15,290 bases of DNA, from contig CALIJH010000065.1 of assembly GCA_938017765.1 (NCBI GenBank), positions 1-15,290 of the forward strand. Direction: 5' to 3'. Numbering within the stretch: position 1 is the stretch's first letter; each line of letters opens with the position of its first letter. This stretch comes from an uncultured Leptotrichia sp. Lineage in GTDB: Bacteria > Fusobacteriota > Fusobacteriia > Fusobacteriales > Leptotrichiaceae. Both the position numbers and the translations under genes were made by a program. A model generated the notes under the pieces. It worked only from the letters and a program-made list of their open reading frames with translations, was not told the DNA's origin and did not search any database. Positions 6,688 to 13,838 of this stretch are shown here, piece after piece.

Positions 6688-7851
6688 CTATAAATTTTCC
6701 GTTTTTTCTCCTGATGAAGTATATTTTCCTATAATTTCAGGTTTTCCTTTCTGTATTCCTCTAACTAAAATTATTGTCGACCTTGTTACAAACATCTGGG
6801 CTCTAAAACAACCTAAAACCGTATCTCCTATATTTCTTTCTTTTTCTATTTCCAGATAATAGTCGATATTATCAGGGTTTATTTTATTTACTTTTATCTC
6901 AGAATTTTTTTCACCGGTTCCTACTATGACTTTTTTTATATTGGAACGTCGGTAATATCCGCCTCCATAAAAATAACTTTTTCCTCTGAAATTATGTGAA
7001 ATTTCCGAAACATAAATGTAAGCGGGTATTTCATCTATTTCAATTTTTTCTGCCATAGGTGTCGTTCCTGTAAGTGAATGCCCGGGTTCTCCGTAAGTTC
7101 CGCCTAAATCTTTAATAAGTTTCAGATTTTCCACCGACGTTGCTGACGGTAAATTAATCTGTGCAACTTCTTTATTAAATTTCTCTTTTAGAATTTTTTT
7201 TACTTTTATTATTGCATTTATATTTTCAGTAGGCTTTATACATTTCTCATCTTTATTGTATAAAAAGCACGGAAAAGAAGTAAGCCCATTTATATTGACT
7301 CCTTTTAATGAAAGAATTTTTTTTATATATTCTTCTATATTTTCAGTTTCAAATCCCGATTCCTGTCCGGGATAAATTTCAGAGCCGCTATCATTTACTT
7401 TTAACATAATATCCTGAATTTTCCCAAGCTCTAAAGCAGCTTTTGAGATTTCTTCAGCTTTTTCATAAGAATAGACTGTTATAATTTCAGGATTACTTCT
7501 GACAACTTTTTTTATCATATTTTTCGGTATTTGTACTATATGACCTACATTACCTATTTTCAGACCGTTATTTATAAAGAGTTCAGCTTCCTTAAAATCC
7601 ACTGCAACTACTCCCGAATATCCTATTTTTTCCAGTTCCTTTGCTAAATAAGGATTTCTTCCTATCTGTTTTGTCATGCAATAAAGTTTAATATTATATT
7701 CTTTAGCCTTTTTTAAAATTTTTGCGGCATTATCCAAAAAAGTATCCACATCAATTATATAACTGTCCGGCATAACAAGTCCCTTTTGATGAAGTTCAAA
7801 TGCCGTTTTTATAAGATTTGGATTTCTATGTTTTAATGTTTCAAGAAACAA
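6688..7851 (-). CDS. yhfX: YhfX, alanine-racemase-fold PLP enzyme
   Basis: A 387-residue PLP-dependent enzyme of fold type III (alanine racemase/amino acid decarboxylase-like barrel). The probable cofactor lysine is Lys61 in YCMTKQIGRNP. The strand-helix periodicity continues to the GGTYGEPGHSLTGTTP loop, which should hold the PLP phosphate. The C-terminal half (ISHNFRGKSYFYGGGYYRRSN onward) is a beta domain as in racemases. Whether it racemises, epimerises or lyses its amino-acid substrate cannot be told. The start is a TTG: AAAGGAG precedes it by nine bases and there is no other start before residue 27. The stop of yhfS lies inside this spacer (gap 6 bp), so translation is probably coupled. 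Confidence 0.85.
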   Translation of the reverse strand: MFLETLKHRNPNLIKTAFELHQKGLVMPDSYIIDVDTFLDNAAKILKKAKEYNIKLYCMTKQIGRNPYLAKELEKIGYSGVVAVDFKEAELFINNGLKIGNVGHIVQIPKNMIKKVVRSNPEIITVYSYEKAEEISKAALELGKIQDIMLKVNDSGSEIYPGQESGFETENIEEYIKKILSLKGVNINGLTSFPCFLYNKDEKCIKPTENINAIIKVKKILKEKFNKEVAQINLPSATSVENLKLIKDLGGTYGEPGHSLTGTTPMAEKIEIDEIPAYIYVSEISHNFRGKSYFYGGGYYRRSNIKKVIVGTGEKNSEIKVNKINPDNIDYYLEIEKERNIGDTVLGCFRAQMFVTRSTIILVRGIQKGKPEIIGKYTSSGEKTENL

Positions 7852-7857
7852 GTTATA

Positions 7858-8979
7858 TCACTCCTTTATCCACTTTTTTGTCGTTTTTGCCTTTTCGTAT
7901 GCTTTTTTCAATATTTCCGTTACTGTTTCAGCTCCGCTTCTGTTAGGATTTATTCTTATCATCCTGTACTTGAGGGACGGGTCGTTTTTCAAAAATGTAC
8001 CCGAAACTTTATAAAATAGAGGCGGTATTTCATATTTTGATTCGGCTCCCACAGGATTTGGTAAAGCTCCCAGAGTTTCTGCTATTTCTATTATCTCTTC
8101 AGCTATATTTTCTTCAAATTCCACTAATAAAACTTTGGATTGGGCATTTGCCAAAAATACTTTTTTTATATAAGGGTATTCTTCCTTATTTCCCAATTTT
8201 TTTACGAGTTTTTCATTTTCCTGTGCCTGTATGGCAAGGCTTACAGGGGCATAGACAAGTCCTCTCAACACTTCCATAGCTTCGTATCCCTGAACCTGTC
8301 CTCCACCTGAATAGTTCATTTCTCTTGCTTTGTCAATAATACTTTTTTTCCCGATTAAACAGCCTATTCCTACAGGTCCTAATAATTTAAATGATGAGAA
8401 AGCTGAAAGGTCGGCTCCCAACTCACAACCTATCTTATCGACTTTCATCACCGCATAATTATCATCTGTCAATATCGTCATATCTTTTCTTATTTCTCTT
8501 ATTTTTTTTATGACTTCACCTAAGTCATACTTATCGTCAGGTTTTTGTCTTGTATGTTGAAGGAGGCAGAATTTCAGTTCATCATCTTTTAAAATTTCGG
8601 AAATTTTATTTAAATCGTTGAAATCATATTTTATGATTTCCAAATTCATACTTTTTATATTTATTTCCGTTGTAGGATAAATAGGTGCATTATGGACTAA
8701 AATTTTATCTCCCGCTTTGACTGCTGCTAAAATCCCCCATCTTATAGCCTGTGTTCCTGCTCCTCTCGTCAGTATACAATCTTCAGCATTGAAAAATTGT
8801 GCTATGATTTTTTCGATTTTTTCAGTTCTCAACGGTCTATTTATTCCTTTTCTGACGCCTAAATCTCCTAATTCCAAAAATTCACTCCCTGACATATTCT
8901 TTGTAATAATATCCACTAATTTAAACTGTTTTTCCTGTGCTTCGACAATTGAAAGGGAATTTAGAGGATATGTATTCAT
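7858..8979 (-). CDS. yhfS: YhfS, fold-type I PLP-dependent enzyme
   Basis: A 373-residue aminotransferase-class PLP enzyme (fold type I). In order: the cofactor phosphate-binding turn RGAGTQAIR (residues 72-80), Asp172-Asp173 in LTDDNYAV for the pyridine nitrogen, and the Schiff-base lysine Lys198 in SAFSSFKLLGPVG. The C-terminal small domain ends with RMIRINPNRSGAE. Family assignment suggests transamination or beta/gamma elimination on an amino acid that is a pathway intermediate. I chose the ATG at 8979, with GGCGGTG upstream. The in-frame ATG at 9003 lies within the end of php, lacks a ribosome binding site and would add eight unlikely residues. It is tightly packed: 16 bp after php and 6 bp before yhfX. 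Confidence 0.85.
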   Translation of the reverse strand: MNTYPLNSLSIVEAQEKQFKLVDIITKNMSGSEFLELGDLGVRKGINRPLRTEKIEKIIAQFFNAEDCILTRGAGTQAIRWGILAAVKAGDKILVHNAPIYPTTEINIKSMNLEIIKYDFNDLNKISEILKDDELKFCLLQHTRQKPDDKYDLGEVIKKIREIRKDMTILTDDNYAVMKVDKIGCELGADLSAFSSFKLLGPVGIGCLIGKKSIIDKAREMNYSGGGQVQGYEAMEVLRGLVYAPVSLAIQAQENEKLVKKLGNKEEYPYIKKVFLANAQSKVLLVEFEENIAEEIIEIAETLGALPNPVGAESKYEIPPLFYKVSGTFLKNDPSLKYRMIRINPNRSGAETVTEILKKAYEKAKTTKKWIKE

Positions 8980-8995
8980 ATTTTCACCGCCTGTC

Positions 8996-9868
8996 CTATC
9001 CATAAAAATTTTGCGGATTAATTTTCAGCATTTTCTCAATCGAGTTTTCTTTTATTCCCGCTTCTTTCAGTTTAGGTATAAAGAAATTAAATATGTAATT
9101 GTAGCCTATTCCGCCTTTATATTCCATATTTGATTTTCTCGTAATATCCATTGATAAGAACACTCTGTCAATCAATTCTCTTTTTTCTATTTCTTTCAGC
9201 ATTTCTATACGTATATCGTCAGCGAGATAATTATTTTTACCGATTGTATCAAATTCCACATATACACCGTTATATAACATTTCCAGTATATATTCGACAT
9301 TCCCGCTTAAATCCACATGTCCTATTACGATTTTATCCGTATTTACTTTATATTCCTTAAACAGTCTGACCTGTTCATGTCCCATTGTTCCTAGAGATGT
9401 ATGGGTAGTTATGGGAACTCCTGTTTCCAAATGAGTAATAATAGCAGATTTAAACACTTTCAATTCAGTTTCCGTTATTATATCTTTACTTGAACCGATT
9501 TCTCCTATTATTCCCGCTTTTATATCTGTTCCGTCTATACCTTTCAAAATATCATTTTTCATTATTTCGGAAAGCTCTTTTTCATTTTTTTCATAGACAA
9601 ATTCAGGATAAAAAGGTTCTTTATAAAATCCTGTTGCACAAATGACATTTATACCCGACTTTTCGGAAACTTCCTTTATATAGTTTACATCTCTTCCCAT
9701 TCCGATATTAGTAACTTCCGTTATATTTCTTACACCATTTTCATAAAGTTTCTTAAACTCCTCTATTGTTTCATTTTTGCAGTCAAGTCTACAGTCATCC
9801 AACTTTTTTATTCCTGACAAATCTATAAAAATATGCTCGTGCATTAAAGTATAACCGTCTTTCAGCAT
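8996..9868 (-). CDS. php: Php (YhfV), phosphotriesterase-homology metal hydrolase
   Basis: A 290-residue TIM-barrel amidohydrolase of the phosphotriesterase-related family, essentially the length of E. coli Php (about 292). All metal ligands are visible: His10 and His12 in MHEHIF, Glu123 in GIIGEIGSS, His156 in TTHTS, His184 in GHVDL and Asp241 in MDITR. As in E. coli Php, a glutamate occupies the place of the carboxylated lysine that bridges the metals in true phosphotriesterase. E. coli Php lacks paraoxonase activity, and related proteins are lactonases or act on esters or amides. The natural substrate here is unknown. The ATG follows AAAGGAG. It lies between the membrane protein gene yhfT and the PLP gene yhfS, so it may carry out the first intracellular hydrolysis. 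Confidence 0.9.
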   Translation of the reverse strand: MLKDGYTLMHEHIFIDLSGIKKLDDCRLDCKNETIEEFKKLYENGVRNITEVTNIGMGRDVNYIKEVSEKSGINVICATGFYKEPFYPEFVYEKNEKELSEIMKNDILKGIDGTDIKAGIIGEIGSSKDIITETELKVFKSAIITHLETGVPITTHTSLGTMGHEQVRLFKEYKVNTDKIVIGHVDLSGNVEYILEMLYNGVYVEFDTIGKNNYLADDIRIEMLKEIEKRELIDRVFLSMDITRKSNMEYKGGIGYNYIFNFFIPKLKEAGIKENSIEKMLKINPQNFYG

Positions 9869-9936
9869 TATCTTTCTCCTTTTTCAGATTATCCTTATTT
9901 GGTATTCAAAATTTCCAAAAAATATAAATTGCTATA

Positions 9937-11268
9937 TTATTTTACAACAGGTACGTACAAGTGAAGAATAAACAATATATTCAATATTATTCCGAAAGAT
10001 ATTGTGGCAACAGGTCCTATCGCCATATCTACCAAAGGTTTTTTAGAAGTTTTATTTAACAGGTAAAATCCGCCGACAAATAAAAATCCGAGTCCATTTG
10101 AACCTGCCATTTCATCTGCGGCAATCATTCCTCCCACTAACAATGAAATCTCAAGAACTTTTGTCATGGCAGTTCTTATCTGATCTCCACATGCTTTGAC
10201 CCCAGGAAACCTGTCAAGGCTTTTAGCTATCAGCTCAAGCAGTAATATTTCAAGAGCCAAAATTACAGTTCCCGCTATAAAGGAAATAATCGGATTTTTT
10301 ATAAATATACCTATCACAAATATGAATGTCATTCCCGCAGGCCCGTATACTCCTGTTGTTATTGCTGTAGTTGCTACTAACGGAACAAATCCTACACTTC
10401 TTGCCAATGCAACCAGTCCCGCTTCAAAGACTTTCGAATCTCCTCCCGTTGTATCTTTTAATGTTGAAGCAAGTAATTTTAATGATATAGGGTCTCCTGC
10501 CACAATTCTCAGACTGCATGCCGCCGCTATAAGTCCACCCATAATAGACAGAGGAATTATATTTTTCTTAACTCTTGCAACTCTTGCCGAAAATATTCCT
10601 ACAAGCATTTCGTTGGAATTTGTCTTTTCCGTTTTTTTATCACTTATAGCAAAAATGAGCATTATAACAACACTTACAAGTAAAGCCATACCGTCAGGAT
10701 TTAAAGTGATTTTGGCATTTTCCGTAATAGGTATTTTTCCAAATACTGAAACTATTTGTCTTACAAACAGCGTAATGAGTAAAGTAATTGCACCGTTTCT
10801 TGTACCGTACTGATATCCTACGACTAATGCCGGGAACACCGAAAATCCTACAATTACAGGAGCTCCGACTTTGGCAAGACTGGGCAGAAAATCAATAGGC
10901 ATTTTGCTGAATAATTCTACAATCTTCTCAAGACCGAACACAAGACCGATACCGTATAATGCTCCTATTATTCCTGCAAGTATAAGTCCGTTATTATTTC
11001 TTGGAGTAGATGTCCCTATTATATCCGTTCCGAGCAGTATACTGTGTATAAGTATAATGGTCGAACCTATTGAAAGTGGTATACCGAAACCTATTACAAG
11101 ACCAAATGATAAAGCAAAACTCGTTGCAGCGAGAGCTTTTCTGTCCATTCTCCCTTCTAAAAATTCAGGAACCATAGGTCTCAATCCGTCATTGAATACC
11201 GCAACTCCAAGATTTGCCAATATTGAAGCGAAACCGCTCAACAATGCACTTACTAAAAATTTCTCCAT
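9937..11268 (-). CDS. yhfT: YhfT, polytopic inner-membrane protein (putative transporter)
   Basis: A 443-residue integral membrane protein of the YhfT family. About ten to twelve hydrophobic segments cover most of the chain. Soluble stretches are few: a charged loop at about 208-235 (SDKKTEKTNSNE) and short loops such as GTSTPRNNNG near residue 85. Glycine- and proline-containing conserved loops (ANLGVAVFNDGLRPMVPEFLEG near the start) look like substrate-path elements. The family has no proven substrate. Being the only membrane protein of the operon, it is the natural candidate for uptake of the compound that Php, YhfS, YhfX and YhfW process. CAAGGAGG precedes the ATG. It follows yhfU by 70 bp. 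Confidence 0.85.
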   Translation of the reverse strand: MEKFLVSALLSGFASILANLGVAVFNDGLRPMVPEFLEGRMDRKALAATSFALSFGLVIGFGIPLSIGSTIILIHSILLGTDIIGTSTPRNNNGLILAGIIGALYGIGLVFGLEKIVELFSKMPIDFLPSLAKVGAPVIVGFSVFPALVVGYQYGTRNGAITLLITLFVRQIVSVFGKIPITENAKITLNPDGMALLVSVVIMLIFAISDKKTEKTNSNEMLVGIFSARVARVKKNIIPLSIMGGLIAAACSLRIVAGDPISLKLLASTLKDTTGGDSKVFEAGLVALARSVGFVPLVATTAITTGVYGPAGMTFIFVIGIFIKNPIISFIAGTVILALEILLLELIAKSLDRFPGVKACGDQIRTAMTKVLEISLLVGGMIAADEMAGSNGLGFLFVGGFYLLNKTSKKPLVDMAIGPVATISFGIILNILFILHLYVPVVK

Positions 11269-11338
11269 TTTTTTCCTCCTTGTTTTTTTATATAATTATT
11301 GTATTTTCAATCTAAAGATGTCTAAAAAATAACTGCTT

Positions 11339-11692
11339 TTAAAAATTTATATTTTCAGCAACTATTTTTATTACTTGCTCTGAAGCCTGTGGAGTAAATC
11401 CGAATGCGATTTTTCCTGTATTTACTTCTTCCCTTATTTTTTCTTCATTCAGTATATTTCCCGGCATTGCAAGAGTTGCACATTTATCGGCTCCCAGTAT
11501 GGCGATAGCCATTGCTAATGCTCCACCACCGCCTGTATTACAAGCTCCAAAATAATAATCCGCATTTCCTGACTTTATATCCATTGCCGCATCAATATCA
11601 CTTTTTATAGTTATTTCAGCATTTGGGATATATTTTTTTACTATTTCGGCAACATTTTCCTTATCTATCTGTCCGCCTATCACTATTTTCAT
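11339..11692 (-). CDS. yhfU: YhfU, small DUF2620 protein
   Basis: A 117-residue soluble protein of the YhfU/DUF2620 family, the same length as the E. coli protein. It begins as an alpha/beta fold (MKIVIGGQ) and carries a conserved glycine-rich loop, GACNTGGGGALAMAIAILG (residues 49-67), that could bind a phosphate or a small ligand. No activity is known to me. Its size, its alpha/beta start and its place next to yhfT recall small cytoplasmic components of transport systems (PTS EIIB-like or DUF4312-like), but I see no phosphorylatable Cys or His in the expected place. AAAGGAGG precedes the ATG, and yhfY ends only 16 bp upstream. Confidence 0.8.
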   Translation of the reverse strand: MKIVIGGQIDKENVAEIVKKYIPNAEITIKSDIDAAMDIKSGNADYYFGACNTGGGGALAMAIAILGADKCATLAMPGNILNEEKIREEVNTGKIAFGFTPQASEQVIKIVAENINF

Positions 11693-11708
11693 CTTTGAAC
11701 CTCCTTTT

Positions 11709-12071
11709 TTATTTATTTTCTTTCAGCAGCAACAAATTTATCAGAATAAATTTTTTTTCTTCTTCGGGTAACTTTTCATTAAAAACATTTTTTTCAATAT
11801 CTTCATAAATTTTCTGAACTTCCTCTATATTATCGGATTGAAGTATTTCCTGAAAAACACCTTCGTCAATACTTTTCACACTTTGATTTTCTTTTATTCT
11901 TTTCAGTGCCATTGACAGATGTGTTATAAACATTGCTCCATTTTCCTCTGTTAACCTGATATCCCACTGTTTATCCAAATGAGAAACTAGGGACATTATT
12001 TTATTGTAAATTTGCTCGTCAATCAAATCCGAATTTTTTAACAATTCAATTCTAAATTTAAGTTTTTCCAC
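11709..12071 (-). CDS. yhfY: YhfY, stand-alone PRD domain protein
   Basis: A 120-residue all-helical protein consisting of a single PTS regulation domain (PRD). The signature FITHLSMALKRI holds His51, the residue at the usual HPr/EIIB phosphorylation position. Most PRDs are found in two-domain antiterminators or activators; here there is no DNA- or RNA-binding domain. The protein presumably signals PTS phosphorylation state to a partner, possibly YhfZ, YhfU or YhfT (inference). The start codon is GTG, with AAGGAG seven bases before it. It is the first gene after the yhfZ hairpin, and a TATAAT at 12100-12105 lies just upstream, so the structural genes may have their own promoter. Confidence 0.8.
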   Translation of the reverse strand: MEKLKFRIELLKNSDLIDEQIYNKIMSLVSHLDKQWDIRLTEENGAMFITHLSMALKRIKENQSVKSIDEGVFQEILQSDNIEEVQKIYEDIEKNVFNEKLPEEEKKFILINLLLLKENK

Positions 12072-12099
12072 ACTCTAACTCCTTTTTTCCAATTACTGT

Positions 12100-12105
12100 A
12101 TTATA
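12100..12105 (-). promoter_or_regulatory. Possible -10 element before yhfY
   Basis: A perfect TATAAT on the minus strand lies about 28 bases before the GTG of yhfY, in the 99-bp gap after yhfZ. The matching -35 position is only a T-run, so the promoter is uncertain. It would allow the enzymes to be expressed separately from the regulator. Confidence 0.35.
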
Positions 12106-12151
12106 AAACTGTAAAACTTTCAAAAAAATGAATATTTTGTGTAATAAATAT

Positions 12152-12182
12152 CCAGCTTATTAAATAAAATTTAATAAGCCGG
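12152..12182 (-). terminator. Hairpin across the yhfZ stop codon (attenuator-like)
   Basis: Fourteen pairs (12152-12165 with 12169-12182), including one G-U pair, with a three-base TTT loop. The base of the stem is CCGGC/GCTGG and the yhfZ TAA lies inside one arm. After it the minus strand reads ATATTTATT, a poor U-tract, so it may be a partial terminator or an mRNA-processing or stability element between yhfZ and the rest of the operon. Confidence 0.5.
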
Positions 12183-13112
12183 AATGATTTCATTTTTTAA
12201 TACTTTTTTCTGTATATCTCTTATGTAATCAATCTCTATAATTTTCTGAGCCAATTTTTTCAAATTTTGATTTTTGGAACTCACTACAAGGACAGCTTCA
12301 CTCGCTTTGTTTATGATTTCACTTTCAGGCAGTTTATCATAGTCGATTTTTATCTGTTTTTCTTCAATTTCATCGTAATTCCATACAATGGCATCTACGA
12401 TTTTATTTTTCAGTAACTTCAATGTTTCGTTATAGTCAATCTCCACATATTCGGGATTAGTAAAATTCAGACATTCTTTTGTCATATATTTTTGATCTTC
12501 GGAATTTCTGTCCACTCCTATTTTATTGACTTTCTTTACTCCCTCTGCTTTCAACAGTACATGTTTTGAAACATAACTTTTTTCTCCAAATTCAAATACA
12601 GCTTCAATATCATTGTATTTTTTCTTAGCCAGTTCATAAGCTAATTTGGAAACTACGGCAAAATCATAGGTACCTTTTCTAAGTAGATTTAATCTAACTT
12701 CCGAACCGCTCATATATGCAAAATAATAATCTAGCTTGCATTTTTCAAAATTGTTTTTTATCCCTGTTGCGAGTCCTTCATATCTTTTGGAATAAGGTAA
12801 AGGCATTACCCCTACTAAAGAGCCGAAATCACTCTTTTCCAAAAGAATTTCATTGTTAATACTTTTTACAAATGACCCCAACACGCCTCTTTTTTCAAAT
12901 GACACAGCATTTTCATTTTGTAAAAAGACAATTGCTTTTTGAATCAATCCTACGGAAATATCATATCTTTCGGAATATTCAACTACCGAAGGAATTCTTT
13001 CACCGATTTTTGAAAAAACAATTTCTCTGGCAATATATAATATTGCTCTGTCCCTTTTACTCATCTTTTTCATTTCTTTCTTACTCATTTTTTTTATTTC
13101 TTTCTTTTTCAT
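12171..13112 (-). CDS. yhfZ: YhfZ, GntR-like transcriptional regulator with effector domain
   Basis: A 313-residue regulator and the first gene of the yhf operon. After a lysine-rich head, residues 21-80 form a GntR-like winged helix: RIPSVVEYSERYDISVGLIQ is the helix-turn-helix, with the wing at FEKRGVLGSFV. From residue 88 on, GVMPLPYSKRYEGLATGIKNNF begins a periplasmic-binding-protein-like domain, as in E. coli YhfZ, which should sense the pathway substrate or an intermediate. I chose the ATG at 13112 because AGGAAGGTGGG precedes it. The upstream in-frame TTG (13145) lies within the palindrome and would add eleven basic residues. The head contains an 8-residue in-frame duplication (KKEIKKMS/KKEMKKMS). 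It is probably autoregulated through the palindrome at 13137-13158. Confidence 0.85.
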   Translation of the reverse strand: MKKKEIKKMSKKEMKKMSKRDRAILYIAREIVFSKIGERIPSVVEYSERYDISVGLIQKAIVFLQNENAVSFEKRGVLGSFVKSINNEILLEKSDFGSLVGVMPLPYSKRYEGLATGIKNNFEKCKLDYYFAYMSGSEVRLNLLRKGTYDFAVVSKLAYELAKKKYNDIEAVFEFGEKSYVSKHVLLKAEGVKKVNKIGVDRNSEDQKYMTKECLNFTNPEYVEIDYNETLKLLKNKIVDAIVWNYDEIEEKQIKIDYDKLPESEIINKASEAVLVVSSKNQNLKKLAQKIIEIDYIRDIQKKVLKNEIIPAY

Positions 13113-13136
13113 CTTTCCCACCTTCCTACGTTTTTT

Positions 13137-13158
13137 AATTTTCAACTATTTGAAAATT
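13137..13158. promoter_or_regulatory. Palindrome, candidate YhfZ operator
   Basis: AATTTTCAA, four bases CTAT, TTGAAAATT: a perfect 9+9 inverted repeat. It begins about 12 bases downstream of the -10 element, covering roughly the first 25 transcribed bases before yhfZ. This position suits a repressor that blocks early elongation or initiation. Assignment to YhfZ is inferred from position. Confidence 0.5.
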
Positions 13159-13169
13159 TTCTTTAATGA

Positions 13170-13197
13170 ATTATACCTCAAAATTTCAAAAAGTCAA
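13170..13197 (-). promoter_or_regulatory. Promoter of the yhf operon
   Basis: On the minus strand: TTGACT (13192-13197), a 16-bp spacer, TATAAT (13170-13175). This is the best sigma-70-type promoter in the window. The predicted start near 13163 leaves a leader of about 50 bases before the yhfZ ATG. Confidence 0.75.
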
Positions 13198-13210
13198 GCC
13201 TTTTTTTATA

Positions 13211-13245
13211 AAAAATTATGAGGGTAGTAATAATCCCTCATAATT
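13211..13245 (-). terminator. Terminator after the PTS-yhcH unit
   Basis: An 11-bp perfect stem (AATTATGAGGG with CCCTCATAATT) with a 10-base loop, followed on the minus strand by TTTTTTAT. It lies about 135 bases after the stop of the YhcH-family gene and just upstream of the yhf promoter, so it separates the two units. The rest of the 267-bp gap 13113-13379 shows no gene. Confidence 0.8.
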
Positions 13246-13379
13246 ATTTCTTAAAATTAGATTTTTTAAATTTAAATTTGGGCTGCTTTAAGAGAAAAAA
13301 TTTACAATGAAATAATACAGAAAGCGCATTTATAGATTTTTTACTATATTTTTTCATATATTTTTAAAACAGACCTGAC

Positions 13380-13838
13380 TTAAATTTTGTCAACATCTAT
13401 TTTAAAAACAACTTTTTCTACCGGTATACTTTCATCGACTTTCATACCCGGCATATGAATATCTTCAGGATAAAGAATAAGTACATCTCCATTTTCTATC
13501 AGTACTCTGAATAACTCATCCCCTTCATATCCTATGAAGTCATTTTCTTTTTCTATCTTGATCTGTTTTAGATTGCGGATATTATTAAAAGCTATATATT
13601 CTTTCCCATTGAGCATAATCTGTACATCAATATATTTCAGATGACTTTCCCAGAAACATTCATTTTCAGGTTTTGTATTATATTTTCCTATATTGAATTT
13701 AATGTCTGTTTCGGGAATTTCATAACTCCCGGGTTTGTACTCTTTCAGATTGTTTTCTTTGGTGAACTTTATACATTCCTGTATTTTTTGAGAAAGACTT
13801 CTATTTTGTAAATCATCATTCAAGTTTGTAAAAATCAT
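13380..13838 (-). CDS. YhcH/YjgK/YiaL (NanQ) family sugar-binding protein
   Basis: A 152-residue cupin-like protein of the YhcH/YjgK/YiaL family (DUF386), normal in length. The metal-site residues typical of the family are visible: Glu64 and His66 in CFWESHLKYIDVQ, Asp71, and His128 in EDIHMPGM. E. coli YhcH (NanQ) accelerates anomer interconversion of N-acetylneuraminate, and other members accompany amino-sugar catabolic genes. The start ATG overlaps the stop of the PTS gene by 4 bp (ATGA), with AAGGGAG upstream inside that gene, so the two are translationally coupled. This suggests that it acts on the anomer or phosphate form of the sugar imported by that PTS. Which sugar cannot be told. 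Confidence 0.85.
   Translation of the reverse strand: MIFTNLNDDLQNRSLSQKIQECIKFTKENNLKEYKPGSYEIPETDIKFNIGKYNTKPENECFWESHLKYIDVQIMLNGKEYIAFNNIRNLKQIKIEKENDFIGYEGDELFRVLIENGDVLILYPEDIHMPGMKVDESIPVEKVVFKIDVDKI

Noticed and set aside
8980..9003. ATG at 9003 as the start of yhfS
   Set aside because: It lies inside the end of php without a ribosome binding site; the ATG at 8979 has GGCGGTG at proper spacing.
9869..9936. Separate promoter or terminator between yhfT and php
   Set aside because: The 68-bp gap is only AT-rich with a ribosome binding site; no convincing hairpin or -35/-10 pair is visible.
10196..11332. Long plus-strand ORFs opposite yhfT (10196-10813 and 10871-11332)
   Set aside because: They mirror the codon pattern of the membrane protein on the other strand and lack ribosome binding sites. 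yhfT has a full-length homologue family and a strong ribosome binding site.
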